Assembly: GCA_020852595.1 (NCBI GenBank)
Contig: JADZAK010000116.1
Span: 1-38,727, forward strand
Source of the DNA: Rhodospirillaceae bacterium
GTDB lineage: Bacteria > Pseudomonadota > Alphaproteobacteria > Rhodospirillales > Rhodospirillaceae
Reading direction: 5' to 3'
DNA: 38,727 bases
A model generated the notes under the pieces. The model saw only the letters and a program-made list of their open reading frames with translations. It was not told the origin of the DNA and did not search any database. Position 1 is the stretch's first letter; each line of letters opens with the position of its first letter. The translations under genes and the position numbers were made by a program. Below, one piece after another: positions 1 through 8,495 of the stretch.

Positions 1-24
1 CAGGGCAATGACCACCGGAATGTC

Positions 25-1188
25 ATGGAAAAGCAGCGGTCTCTTCTCGCATATGTGAACGCGGGGCATTTCCTCGACCACTATGCGATGCTGATTTTCC
101 CCGCCGCCGTGTTCGCGATGGAAAAGGACTTCGCCGCCAGCTACGGCGAGCTCCTGGCCCTCGCCGCGCCCGGCTTCATCGCCTTCGGCGCGGGCTCGAT
201 GCTCGCGGGCTGGATGGCCGACGCCTGGAGCCGGCGCCACATGATGACGCTTTTCCTTGTCGGCATCGGGATCAGCCTGATGGCCTGCGGCGGAGCGTCC
301 ACGCCGTTCGAGCTCGGCGCGGCCCTCTTCATGGTGGGCGTATTCGCGTCGATTTATCACCCGGTGGGCACGACCCTGATCGCCACCCATGCCAAGGATC
401 TCGCGCGCGGGATCGGGTTCAATGGGATGATCGGAAATCTCGGGGTCGCGAGTTCGGCCATCGTCACCGGCCTCGTCGCCGACCGCTACGGCTGGCGCGC
501 GGCGTTCATCGCGCCCGGCGCGATCACGGCCGCCGTCGGCCTCGCGTTCCTCGTCACCTTCCGCGAGGACTTTCAAGGCAAAGCCGAACCGCGCACATCG
601 CAGCGGCCGCCCACCCACCATATCGTGCGGCTGTTGGCCGCGCTGGGTTTGACCATCATCGCAAGCTCGATGCTGTTCAACTCGATTACGGTGGCGCTGC
701 CGAAGCTGCTTCAAGAAAGATTGGGCGATAGCGCCGCGGATCCGGCGGTGTGGGGGCTCGCCGCGGCCGGCCTCTATATGTTCGGCGCGCTGTCGCAATA
801 TACGGTGGGACATCTGGCCGCGCGGCGCGGGCTGTTCGCCCTGTTCCTGCCCATCGCCGTGGTCATCGCGGTGACGCCGTTCCTGGTCGCCTTCTCCTAC
901 GGCGCCGTGCTGATCGCCGTGTGCATACCGCTCATCGCGGCCTCATTCGGGCTGATCACCGTGACGGATGCGATCGTGGGCCAGAACGCCACGGCCAAGT
1001 GGCGCTCGACCATTTACGGCCTGCGCTATTTCCTGACGAGCCCGGCGGCGGGCGCCGCGGTCGTGCTGATTGCCTTCGCGCACGAGCGCGGCGGCTTTGA
1101 ACTGACGTTCGAAATCCTGGGCTGCGTCGCGGCGCTGGGGCTGGTGGCCTGCGCGCTGCTTCCCGGAAAGCAGATCAAACCGGCCTAA
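25..1188 (+). CDS. MFS transporter
   Basis: Predicted inner-membrane major facilitator of 387 aa, the usual length for a 12-helix MFS carrier. Hydrophobic segments run through the whole protein, with a polar central loop at about residues 185-205 separating two six-helix halves. The loop between helices 2 and 3 carries the MFS-like pattern GWMADAWSRRH (about residue 62). The N-terminus (NAGHFLDHYAML) and the segment SIYHPVG (about residue 111) resemble the fosmidomycin-resistance (Fsr)-like branch, but the substrate cannot be read from the sequence. The ATG at 25 is the first start in the window and is followed at once by transmembrane sequence, so the gene looks complete although its promoter lies outside. 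It converges on the secreted-repeat gene that ends at 1198, with only 9 bp between them. Confidence 0.85.
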   Translation: MEKQRSLLAYVNAGHFLDHYAMLIFPAAVFAMEKDFAASYGELLALAAPGFIAFGAGSMLAGWMADAWSRRHMMTLFLVGIGISLMACGGASTPFELGAALFMVGVFASIYHPVGTTLIATHAKDLARGIGFNGMIGNLGVASSAIVTGLVADRYGWRAAFIAPGAITAAVGLAFLVTFREDFQGKAEPRTSQRPPTHHIVRLLAALGLTIIASSMLFNSITVALPKLLQERLGDSAADPAVWGLAAAGLYMFGALSQYTVGHLAARRGLFALFLPIAVVIAVTPFLVAFSYGAVLIAVCIPLIAASFGLITVTDAIVGQNATAKWRSTIYGLRYFLTSPAAGAAVVLIAFAHERGGFELTFEILGCVAALGLVACALLPGKQIKPA

Positions 1189-1197
1189 ACGCGCAGG

Positions 1198-2592
1198 TCA
1201 GCCGCCGCGCCGGCCGCGTGTATCGGCGTACTGCTTGCGGAACTCCTCGCGCACGAAGAACGCGTGATAGCCGTTCATCCAGCCGTTGTTCTCGCCCCAC
1301 GAGTCGCCGTAGGTGTCGCCGGGCGCGCGGTCGCGGAAGAAGGTGTAAACGGGCCGGTCGCGGTAGGTCCACACACGCAAGGCGCCGGGCGCGCCCTTGT
1401 CGGCGAACTTGCCGGTCTGCGGATCGACATACTTGATCGACCAGATCAGCGAATTGCTCGCCGCCTTCTCGTCCGCGAGCACGTAGGAGAAGGTCGTCAG
1501 GCAGCGCGCGGCATCGCCGCCGCCGCACATGGCCAGGCGGTAGGACTGCGGGTCGGAGGGATGATCGCAGGACAGCTGGTCGAGCGAATCGTCGGTGCAG
1601 CTGTAGGTGTAGATGGTGCGCGCCTGTGAGTCGGCGAGCACGATCCCGCCGGGCGCATCTTGAACCTGGAAGCCTTTCGGGAAGGCCGGCGCGGGCTGCG
1701 TGAACACGTTATGCCAGCCCGCGATATCGGAGCCGTGCAGGGAGGAGAGCTGCTCCTCGCCCACCAGGGTGTAGAGGGGCTTCTTGCGGTAGGTCCATTG
1801 ATACACGCCGGGGGAACGTTCGATGACGCCCCAGTCGCCGTGCACCTTGGGAGCCGACGCGTGCGCGAGCATCGGCGCGAAGGTCTCCTGGCAGCGCTCG
1901 TCGCAATTGGACTTGTTGTTGCCGTCGCGGTCCCAGCTGTAGACCGAGAAGCCGTCGACCGTCGTCAGCAGGCGGCCAAGCGGCATCGTCACGACGGTGA
2001 ACTGCGCCGGCACGTCCGGACGCGGGCCGATGGGTTTGCGCTGGGCGCCGGCCGAGCCGCCGGCGCGCAAAATGCCGATCCCGGTCGGAAGGCCGGGCTG
2101 ATGATCCAGAGCCGAGCGATAGACCGCGTAGCCGTCGTAAGCCCACTGCTTCTTGCCGTCCTTGCGTTCGACAATGCTCCATTTGCCGGCCGGTTTCGCG
2201 CCGTCGTCGGCCAGCAGCGGCGGCCATGCGGCCGCGCAGGAAGGACGCGTGTCGAGTTCAGGGAGAACGAGGCCGGCGGGCCATGGTTCGTGGAAGCCGG
2301 CGGTGGTGCGCTGAACGGTGTCACCACAGGTGGGCTTGCCTTCCTGCTCGCCGCGGTAGCCAAGGTTATTCTGGCCGCGTCCCTGCCATATATAGAGTGT
2401 GTGGCCGGCGGCATCGGCGAAGACCGGCCCGTCGACTTCGGTGCCCAGCACCTGAATCGCCGGCGGCGTCGGTTCGTCGATGAAGGCCTCGACCGGGATC
2501 CGGGCGCCGCCGCGGCTTTGCGCATAGGCGCTGCTTCCGGCCACGAGGACCGCCGCGGCCACTGCGATATGAATTGCATTGAACTGAGCCAT
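1198..2592 (-). CDS. Secreted three-repeat protein, PF03640-like (copy A)
   Basis: A 464-aa exported protein beginning with a Sec signal peptide (cleavage plausible after AYAQ, about residue 25). The body consists of three diverged copies of the module known as 'secreted repeat of unknown function' (PF03640, COG4315 type). Each has a VDGPVFADAAGHTLYIW-like start, a cysteine pair ending in a CAAAWPP-like box, and a WTYR-x-PLYT-like end. Repeat starts lie near residues 50, 205 and 310. The family function is unknown; periplasmic or surface location follows from the signal peptide. The start is ATG 2592, preceded by GGGAGGG; the extra TTG codon at 2595 is less likely. A paralogue of the same build lies directly upstream on the same strand (2757-4133), so this is a tandem duplication. 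Confidence 0.85.
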   Translation of the reverse strand: MAQFNAIHIAVAAAVLVAGSSAYAQSRGGARIPVEAFIDEPTPPAIQVLGTEVDGPVFADAAGHTLYIWQGRGQNNLGYRGEQEGKPTCGDTVQRTTAGFHEPWPAGLVLPELDTRPSCAAAWPPLLADDGAKPAGKWSIVERKDGKKQWAYDGYAVYRSALDHQPGLPTGIGILRAGGSAGAQRKPIGPRPDVPAQFTVVTMPLGRLLTTVDGFSVYSWDRDGNNKSNCDERCQETFAPMLAHASAPKVHGDWGVIERSPGVYQWTYRKKPLYTLVGEEQLSSLHGSDIAGWHNVFTQPAPAFPKGFQVQDAPGGIVLADSQARTIYTYSCTDDSLDQLSCDHPSDPQSYRLAMCGGGDAARCLTTFSYVLADEKAASNSLIWSIKYVDPQTGKFADKGAPGALRVWTYRDRPVYTFFRDRAPGDTYGDSWGENNGWMNGYHAFFVREEFRKQYADTRGRRGG

Positions 2593-2756
2593 CAAACCCT
2601 CCCCGGTTCGCTTGGTCCCGAGGGTAGTCGCGCAAGGCGGCTTTTGGAATGGCGAAACGGGCGCGAACGCTCAAATCGGCGCGCGTTTTCTCGTCTCAAG
2701 GCCCAAATATAACCCCGGCGTGTGCACGCCCGGCGATTTTCCGCCGATAAAAAGAC

Positions 2757-4133
2757 CTATCCCGCGTTATTCAGGAAATCGTCGCGCAGGAAGAAGCCTT
2801 TGTAGCCGTTGCGCTTGCCGTTGAATTCGCCCCAGCCGTCGCCGTTGATCTCGCCCGGCGCTTTATCGAGGCCGTGCGTGTAAACGGGACGCTCGCGGTA
2901 GGTCCACACATGCAGGGCGCCCGGCGCATTCGCGGCCGCCGCGTGTCCGGTTTTCGGGTCGATCCACATCGTTCCCCAGATGCGGCTGCCCGATTTCGCG
3001 CCCGGGGCCGCGATCACGTAGGGGAATGTCTTGAGGCAGATGTCCGCGTCGCCGCGGCCGCACACGGCCATGCGATAGGCTTGCGTCTGCGACGGATGAT
3101 CGCAGCCGAGCTGATCCTGGGCGTCGTCGCCGCAGCGGTGCTGATAGACCGTCTTGCCGGTCTTGTCGGCGATGACCTCGCCCACGCGCGTATCCTGCAC
3201 GGTGAAGTCCGCCGGCGCTTTCGGATCGACTTGTGTGTAGACGTTGTGCCAGCCGGCGATGTCGGCGCCCTCGAGGCTGCGGAAGCGCGTTTCGGCGATG
3301 CGCGTGTAAAGCGGCTTGCCGCGGAAGGTCCACTGCTTGATGCCGGGCGAACGCTCGATGATGCCCCACTCGCCGCGCGCCTGCGCCGTCTGCGGCGCGG
3401 CGACCGGACGCCAGATCTTCAGGCACTCGCCCTTGCAGTTCGATTTGTTCGCCGCGTCGCCGTCCCATGTATAGACCGAGAAACCGACGTCGGTGGACAG
3501 AATGCGGCCCGTCGCGACGGTGCGCACGTCGAAGGCCGGCGGCGCGTCCGGAGACGGGCCGATGATCTCGCGGTGCGAGCCCGAATCACCGCGGTTCCAG
3601 CGGCGCGACGAACCGACGACATCGCCCGGCTTGTGATCGAGCGCCGAGCGGTAGACAGGCATGCCTTCATAGGTCCACTGCGTCTTGCCGTCGGCGTTCT
3701 GGACGACCTTCCACTTGCCGACCGGCTTTGCGTCGGCGGCGGCATACACCGGCGGCCACGCGTCCTGACACGTCGGACGCGTCTCGAGATCGGGCAGCAA
3801 CAGGCCGCCCGGGTACGGGCTCATGAGGCCCGTGGTCACCGTGCGCTTCTCGTTGGCGCACGAGGACGGTTCATTCTTGCGATCGCCCGCATTGCCGTTG
3901 CGCAAATTGTTGAGCGGCCATGTGTAGAGAGTCATGCCGTTCTGATCGACGAACACCGGGCCGTCGACGTCGGTGTGCTGAACGGAAAAACCGGGCGGCA
4001 GCGGTTCGGGCGAATAAGCCTCGAGATCGGCGACGGGCGGACGGTAACGTTCCGCCTGCGCGTGAGCCGCCGACACCAGGCCGCTGGATGCCAGCAAACC
4101 GGCTGCAAACGCGACGTACCCGAAAGGCTTCAT
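2757..4133 (-). CDS. Secreted three-repeat protein, PF03640-like (copy B)
   Basis: A 458-aa paralogue of the downstream gene, co-directional, with a 164-bp gap. It has a Sec signal peptide (MKPFGYVAFAAGLLASSG, cleavage near AHAQ, about residue 26) and the same three modules. Shared elements include HTDVDGPVFVDQNGMTLYTW (about residue 53), SVYTWDGDAANKSNC (about 220), CDHPSQTQAYRMAVCG (about 345) and VWTYRERPVYT (about 410). The many cysteines suggest disulfides in the periplasm. Function is unknown. The start ATG 4133 has a GGGGAAC purine stretch upstream. It is transcribed divergently from the amber-interrupted secreted-protein gene at 4315, with 181 bp between the two starts. Confidence 0.85.
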   Translation of the reverse strand: MKPFGYVAFAAGLLASSGLVSAAHAQAERYRPPVADLEAYSPEPLPPGFSVQHTDVDGPVFVDQNGMTLYTWPLNNLRNGNAGDRKNEPSSCANEKRTVTTGLMSPYPGGLLLPDLETRPTCQDAWPPVYAAADAKPVGKWKVVQNADGKTQWTYEGMPVYRSALDHKPGDVVGSSRRWNRGDSGSHREIIGPSPDAPPAFDVRTVATGRILSTDVGFSVYTWDGDAANKSNCKGECLKIWRPVAAPQTAQARGEWGIIERSPGIKQWTFRGKPLYTRIAETRFRSLEGADIAGWHNVYTQVDPKAPADFTVQDTRVGEVIADKTGKTVYQHRCGDDAQDQLGCDHPSQTQAYRMAVCGRGDADICLKTFPYVIAAPGAKSGSRIWGTMWIDPKTGHAAAANAPGALHVWTYRERPVYTHGLDKAPGEINGDGWGEFNGKRNGYKGFFLRDDFLNNAG

Positions 4134-4314
4134 GGCTTCGTTCCCCGGTTTAGACCCGCTGCAAGCATAGAGGTCCGGGGCACGAACGCCTACGGCAAAT
4201 AGGGATGTAACCCGTTGAACCGGCTATTGTTTGGCAGCGCTAAAAAACATTTTAGGGCAACTCGAGCAAGGGCTTGATAGACTGGCGGCCTTATACGACC
4301 TCGCGGAGAAGGCC

Positions 4315-5421
4315 ATGAAATATCAATCCGGCGCAGCGCTTGCCGCGCTCGCCTTCGGCGTCCTTGGCGCCGGCGACTCCTTCGCCGCGGAACAAGCCAA
4401 AACCGGCATCACCAACCGGACGATCGGTTACGTGATGACCCTGCGCGAGTGGTCGATCCACCGCACCCCCGGCGCCTAGCAGGAATGGCCGCACGGCGTG
4501 AACGACGGCGAACGCGAGCAGTTCAAGATCCTGTACCCGGAAGACGGCGTGCAGCGCTCGGTCATCGACACCCAACTGAAATGGGAAGGCGAGACGTGGC
4601 ATCCGACCCTGACGCCGGAGCCGTATGAATACCGGCAGGTCGAAGGCAAGGTCAGCAAGGGCATGAACCTCGACGGCAAGGTCGGCCCCAACGATTTTGT
4701 GAGCCCGGACGGCGAAAAAGGCATCGACAACCAGCTCTATCGCGCCATCGGCTGCATCGCGGGTTACAACAACGCGCAGCCTTATATGACGTTCTTCGAA
4801 GGCAACGCCGCGCGCCGCAACAACTTCAACCGCGTGCTGATCGAGATCACCGACGTGGACGATCTGGTGAACGATCCGGACGTGACGGTGACGACCTACC
4901 GCGGCCTCGACAATCTTCTGGCCGACGCGACGGGCAACAACTTCCTGCCGGGCGGCACGCAGCGCGTCGACGCGCGCTTCGGCAAGGAGTTCATCACGAG
5001 GTTCAAAGGCAAGATCGCCGACGGCACGCTGACCACCGAAACCGCCGATTTGCGCCTGCCGCTGACCATCGCCTTCGACTCCACGGGCGTGCATGTGATG
5101 AAGGGCGCGCGCTTCCAGCTGAAGCTGACCGGCGATTATGCCCAGGGTTATATCGGCGGCTACGCGGACGCCTGGGCCTGGTATCTGCAGATGAATTCCG
5201 GCTGGTCGACGCACCACACGAATTACGGACAGCTCTCCTCGCCGTCCCTGTGGCGCCTGTTCGCGAAACTCGCCGATGGTTATCCGGACGAAAAAGGGCA
5301 GAACACCGCCCTGTCCGCCGCGATCGACGTGCAGTTCGCCCGCGCTTACGTGATCCACCCGGACAAGCCGGTCGCGACGGATGAGACCACGCCCCGCCCG
5401 GAGCGCGCCGCGCGCGAATGA
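4315..5421 (+). pseudogene. Secreted protein gene with in-frame amber stop
   Basis: One reading frame runs from ATG 4315 (preceded by GGAGAAGG) to the TGA at 5421, broken only by TAG at 4477-4479, codon 55. Before the stop lies a clear signal peptide (MKYQSGAALAALAFGVLGAG, cleavage near SFAA) and about 28 mature residues. After it the same frame continues for 313 codons (QEWPHGVNDGEREQF...) with normal codon use and no further lesion. Features such as LNLDGKVGPNDF and GIDNQLYRAIGC look like a conserved secreted family of unknown function. The second part alone could start at GTG 4498 but would lack a signal peptide and has a poorly placed AGGA. Possible explanations are a recent nonsense mutation, stop-codon read-through or a sequencing error. 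Neighbouring genes end in TAG, so wholesale reassignment is unlikely. Confidence 0.75.
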
Positions 5422-5534
5422 GGTGAATCGCAATCCCCGCGCCGGGCGCGCGGCCTTCGAACCCTGGCCCCTCGCGTCAAGCGCGAGGAAAGCGGAAACA
5501 AAAAGCCCCCTCACCCCTTCCGCCGGCGACCGCC

Positions 5535-5596
5535 AATTAAGTATACTGTCCCCGCAACTAGTTCCCGAACTAGTTGCGGGGACCGTATACTTAATT
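5535..5596. repeat. 62-bp near-perfect inverted repeat (REP-like)
   Basis: Two 29-bp arms (5535-5563 and 5568-5596) flank a 4-nt loop CCCG and match at 28 of 29 positions; the single difference is T at 5547 against the expected G. The arm starts AATTAAGTATACTGTCCCCG. The GTATACTGTCCCCG core resembles, from memory, palindromes beside REP-associated (RAYT/Y1) transposases; no transposase gene is present here. It could be a non-autonomous REP/MITE element or a strong RNA hairpin. Confidence 0.75.
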
Positions 5597-5662
5597 GAGG
5601 GCGCGCGTCCGGCTCTCGGTCTCCTCCGATTTTGCCGCATCGGCTCGCCTTCGAACCCTTCC

Positions 5663-5688
5663 CCTCTCCCGCAATCGCGGGTGCGAGG
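5663..5688. repeat. Dispersed GC hairpin, copy 1
   Basis: CCTCTCCCGC (5663-5672), loop AATC, then GCGGGTGCGAGG. CCTC pairs with GAGG and CCCGC with GCGGG, with a small internal loop between them. A sequence relative, CCCTCTCCCGCAAGCGGG, occurs at 36205-36222 in another intergenic region. It lies about 26 bp upstream of the GT41 start, so it may affect that transcript. Confidence 0.5.
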
Positions 5689-5713
5689 CGGAAAAAGGCG
5701 ATATAACGGGCCC

Positions 5714-7417
5714 ATGGATACGACCGAACTCATCAAAACCGCGCGGGACATGCTGGCGCGGGACCAGGCCCAGCAGGCGCTCGATCTGATCGGCCCCGCC
5801 GTGCCGCGGGAGCAGCGGAACATCGAGCTTTTGCGGGTCCTGGCGGAAACGCTGATGGAACTCGACCGCCCCGCCGACGCGACGGCGGTCTATCAGGGCA
5901 TCCTGGGGATCGATCCGGACCATGCCGAAGCCGCCGCCAAAGTGCGGGAGGCCATCGCGGCGATGGAATTACTGCTGAAGCTTGCGTCCAACGCCGACGA
6001 CCTGCGCGCCTGGGACGAGGCCCGCGAGAACTACGAAGCGGTGCTGCACCAATATCCGCTGGCGATCCTGGCGCTGACGCGCCTTCTGGCCATGGACGGT
6101 TTCGAGGGCCGGCTCGGCGACGCCGAGCGCCATGAGCGTTTCCTGATCCGCGCCCTGAAGGCCATCGATCTGCGCACCATCCACCACAACAACCTGGCCA
6201 TGATCGCCTATCAGGCGATCATGCGGCCGCTGACGCCGTCGGTCGAGAAATCCGTCACGGCCGCTCTCACGACACAGATCGCGGCCCTCGCCGAAGGTTT
6301 CGGCCCGCCGGCCACCGGCCAGCCGAAATCGACGCAGCGCCTGCGCATCGGATATCTTTCCAACAATTTCAGGGACCATCCCATCGGCCACGTCACCGCC
6401 GCGCTTTTTGCCGCGCACGACCGCGCCAAGGTCGAGGTCCACGTCTTTTACTGCCCGGCGGGCGAGGCCAATCCCTATACCGACCAGATCAAAGCGGGCG
6501 CCGAACGCTTCCACGTCGAACGCGAGCCGGCCGCCATGCTGCGGGCGATCGCACGCGAGAACCTCGACGTTCTCGTCTACCTCGACGGCTATATGACGAC
6601 ATTCCTGATGCCGGTCGTCGCGCGGCGCCCGGCCGCGATCCAGGTGTATTGGCTGGGTCACGCCGGCAGCTGCGAGATCGACGGCATCGACTATGTCCTC
6701 GCGGACGAGACCGTGGTCCCCGCCGGAGAAGAAGCCCTTTATCGCGCGAAGACCGTACGCCTCGCGGGAACGTATCACCCCGCCTCGCCGCATCCGATCG
6801 GCCCGGATCTCTCGCGCGCCGAGGCCGGCTTGCCGGAAAGCGGTTTCGTGTTCTGCGCGTTCAACAATCCGGAAAAGATCGATACGCCGACATTCGATGT
6901 GTGGATGCGCATCCTGCGCCGGGTTCCCGGCAGCGTCCTTTGGCTCTCGGTGACACAGAGCAAGAGCCTCGCGGAAAACCTGCGCAAGGAAGCCGAGGCG
7001 CGCGGCATCGGGGGCGAGCGGCTCGTTTTCGCCACCCGTCTGCCGGACAAGGCGATGCACCTCGCGCGCCATCGTCACGCCGGCCTGTTTCTCGACACGC
7101 TCGGGCTCAACGCGTCGACCACGGCGCTGGACGCCCTGTGGGCGGGCCTTCCGCTCCTCACGGTTACAGGGCCGCGTTTCGCGTCGCGGATCGCGACGTC
7201 GTTCCTGAAAGCGTTGGATATGCCCGAGATGGCCTGCCGCACGGCGCTGGAATTCGAGGAGCGGGCCGTGACGCTGGCGAGCGATCCGGCGGCGCTGGCC
7301 GCGACAAAGGATCGCCTCGCGACCAACCTCACATCGCAGCCGCTGTTCCACGTCGACGCCTTCTGCCGCAAGTTGGAGGCGGCGCTTATCGGCATCGCCG
7401 CCACTCATCGCGGATAG
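5714..7417 (+). CDS. TPR-GT41 (SPINDLY/OGT-like) glycosyltransferase
   Basis: A 567-aa cytoplasmic protein with N-terminal TPR-like helical repeats (about residues 1-165) and a C-terminal GT41 domain (about 210-567), the O-GlcNAc transferase family also called SPINDLY-like (Glyco_transf_41). Landmarks are LRIGYLSNNFRDHPIGH (about 213, with the family's conserved His region), VFCAFNNPEKID (about 380), and LDTLGLNASTTALDALWAGL (about 460) followed by GPRFASR. In the family these bind a UDP- or GDP-sugar, and the TPRs present a protein acceptor. The acceptor is unknown; in bacteria relatives may modify flagellins or other proteins. The ATG at 5714 was chosen over the longer frame from 5381 because similarity begins here and the upstream part spans the inverted repeat. 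Confidence 0.85.
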   Translation: MDTTELIKTARDMLARDQAQQALDLIGPAVPREQRNIELLRVLAETLMELDRPADATAVYQGILGIDPDHAEAAAKVREAIAAMELLLKLASNADDLRAWDEARENYEAVLHQYPLAILALTRLLAMDGFEGRLGDAERHERFLIRALKAIDLRTIHHNNLAMIAYQAIMRPLTPSVEKSVTAALTTQIAALAEGFGPPATGQPKSTQRLRIGYLSNNFRDHPIGHVTAALFAAHDRAKVEVHVFYCPAGEANPYTDQIKAGAERFHVEREPAAMLRAIARENLDVLVYLDGYMTTFLMPVVARRPAAIQVYWLGHAGSCEIDGIDYVLADETVVPAGEEALYRAKTVRLAGTYHPASPHPIGPDLSRAEAGLPESGFVFCAFNNPEKIDTPTFDVWMRILRRVPGSVLWLSVTQSKSLAENLRKEAEARGIGGERLVFATRLPDKAMHLARHRHAGLFLDTLGLNASTTALDALWAGLPLLTVTGPRFASRIATSFLKALDMPEMACRTALEFEERAVTLASDPAALAATKDRLATNLTSQPLFHVDAFCRKLEAALIGIAATHRG

Positions 7418-7421
7418 ACCG

Positions 7422-7437
7422 CGTCCGTAAACGGACG
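7422..7437. terminator. Small hairpin after GT41 gene
   Basis: CGTCCG, loop TAAA, CGGACG forms a perfect 6-bp stem 4 bp after the GT41 stop. No T-tract follows, so it is at best a weak or Rho-aided terminator or an RNA-stability element ahead of the Mg-channel gene. Confidence 0.35.
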
Positions 7438-7492
7438 TAATCTTCGCCCCCGCGGCACACCGCGCGAGCATCCGGGGAAAGAAGGTCGTTCC

Positions 7493-8458
7493 ATGCTCAT
7501 CAACTGCATCGCCTATAAAGACGGCAAGAAGCTGGCGGAGATCCCGGTCCAGGATATCAGCAAGTATCTCGCCATTCCCGACGCCTTCGTCTGGGTCGCC
7601 TTGAAAGACGCGACCAATGAAGAGCTGGAAGAAATGCGCGCCGAATTCGGTTTGCACGAACTCGCGGTCGAGGACGCCCGCAACGGTCACCAGCGCCCGA
7701 AAATCGAGGAGTACGGCGATTCCATCTTCGCGGTGTTCCACCTGGTGGAAGAGATCGACAAGGAACTCAATGTCGGCGAAGTGGCGGTTTTCGTCGGCAA
7801 CAATTACGTGCTTTCCGTGCGCAACCGCAGTCAAAGAAGCTTCGTGGGCATCCGCGACCGCGCCGAGCGCGAACCGCACCTGCTGAAACACGGCTCCGGC
7901 TTCGTGCTGTACGCCCTGATGGACGCGGTGGTCGACCGCTACTTTCCGATTATCGATATCCTCGAGACGGAACTTGAAACCATCGAGGAGGCCATCTTCG
8001 CGAAGGGATTGGCGCGCCAGAATACCGAGCGCCTTTACGCCCTGAAGCAGAAGGTGATGGTGATGAAACACGCCGTGTTCCCGCTGATGGAAGCGAGCGG
8101 CAAGCTGTACGGCGGGCGCGTTCCCCTGGTTTGCTACAACACGCAGGACTATTTCCGCGACGTGTACGATCACCTGACGCGCCTGAACACGTCGTTGGAC
8201 AGCCTGCGCGACACGATCTCGGCGGCGCTGCAGGCGAACCTGGCCATGGTGGCGATCGAAGACAACGAAGTGACGAAGCGCCTGGCGGCCTGGGCCGGCA
8301 TGTTCGCCGTGCCGACCGCCTTCGCGGGTCTTTGGGGCATGAACTTCCGGCACATGCCCGAACTCGAATGGTACTACGGATATCCCATGGCGCTCTTCAC
8401 CATCGCGGGCGCCTGCGCGGTCCTGTACTGGCGCTTCAAGAAGTCGGGCTGGCTCTAA
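7493..8458 (+). CDS. corA: CorA-family magnesium/cobalt channel
   Basis: A 321-aa divalent-cation channel of the CorA family, close to the usual length. It has a large N-terminal cytoplasmic alpha/beta domain (about 1-220), a long helical stalk (about 160-260), and two C-terminal transmembrane helices (about 262-283 and 297-315). The family signature GMN occurs at residues 282-284 (GLWGMNFRHMPELEW), where it forms the selectivity filter of the pentamer. The C-terminus is basic (RFKKSGWL), as is typical. AAGAAGG sits 8 bp before ATG 7493. It follows the GT41 gene by 75 bp with a small hairpin between, so co-transcription is possible but not required. Confidence 0.93.
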   Translation: MLINCIAYKDGKKLAEIPVQDISKYLAIPDAFVWVALKDATNEELEEMRAEFGLHELAVEDARNGHQRPKIEEYGDSIFAVFHLVEEIDKELNVGEVAVFVGNNYVLSVRNRSQRSFVGIRDRAEREPHLLKHGSGFVLYALMDAVVDRYFPIIDILETELETIEEAIFAKGLARQNTERLYALKQKVMVMKHAVFPLMEASGKLYGGRVPLVCYNTQDYFRDVYDHLTRLNTSLDSLRDTISAALQANLAMVAIEDNEVTKRLAAWAGMFAVPTAFAGLWGMNFRHMPELEWYYGYPMALFTIAGACAVLYWRFKKSGWL

Positions 8459-8495
8459 CGAGCCCGCGCCGCGTCATCCGTCCCCGCAGCTTTAA

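Larger units (their letters stand above)
5422..5713. other. Gene-free stretch with repeats
   Basis: These 292 bp lie between the interrupted secreted-protein gene and the TPR/GT41 gene. They hold a 7-bp hairpin (5470-5476 with 5482-5488), a C-rich tract, the 62-bp inverted repeat at 5535-5596 and a second hairpin at 5663-5688. An open frame runs through from 5381 into the GT41 gene, but it crosses the palindrome and has no credible start or domain, so I do not treat it as coding. Confidence 0.7.

Noticed and set aside
4498-5421. Independent gene starting at GTG 4498
   Set aside because: It lacks a signal peptide and a well-spaced ribosome site. The frame is continuous with the upstream signal peptide, so an interrupted gene is simpler.
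5381-5713. N-terminal extension of the GT41 gene
   Set aside because: The frame is open but runs through the inverted repeat and hairpins, has no TPR-like sequence and overlaps the previous gene.
5969-8353. 794-aa minus-strand frame spanning the GT41 and Mg-channel genes
   Set aside because: It crosses two recognised genes antisense and has no domain.
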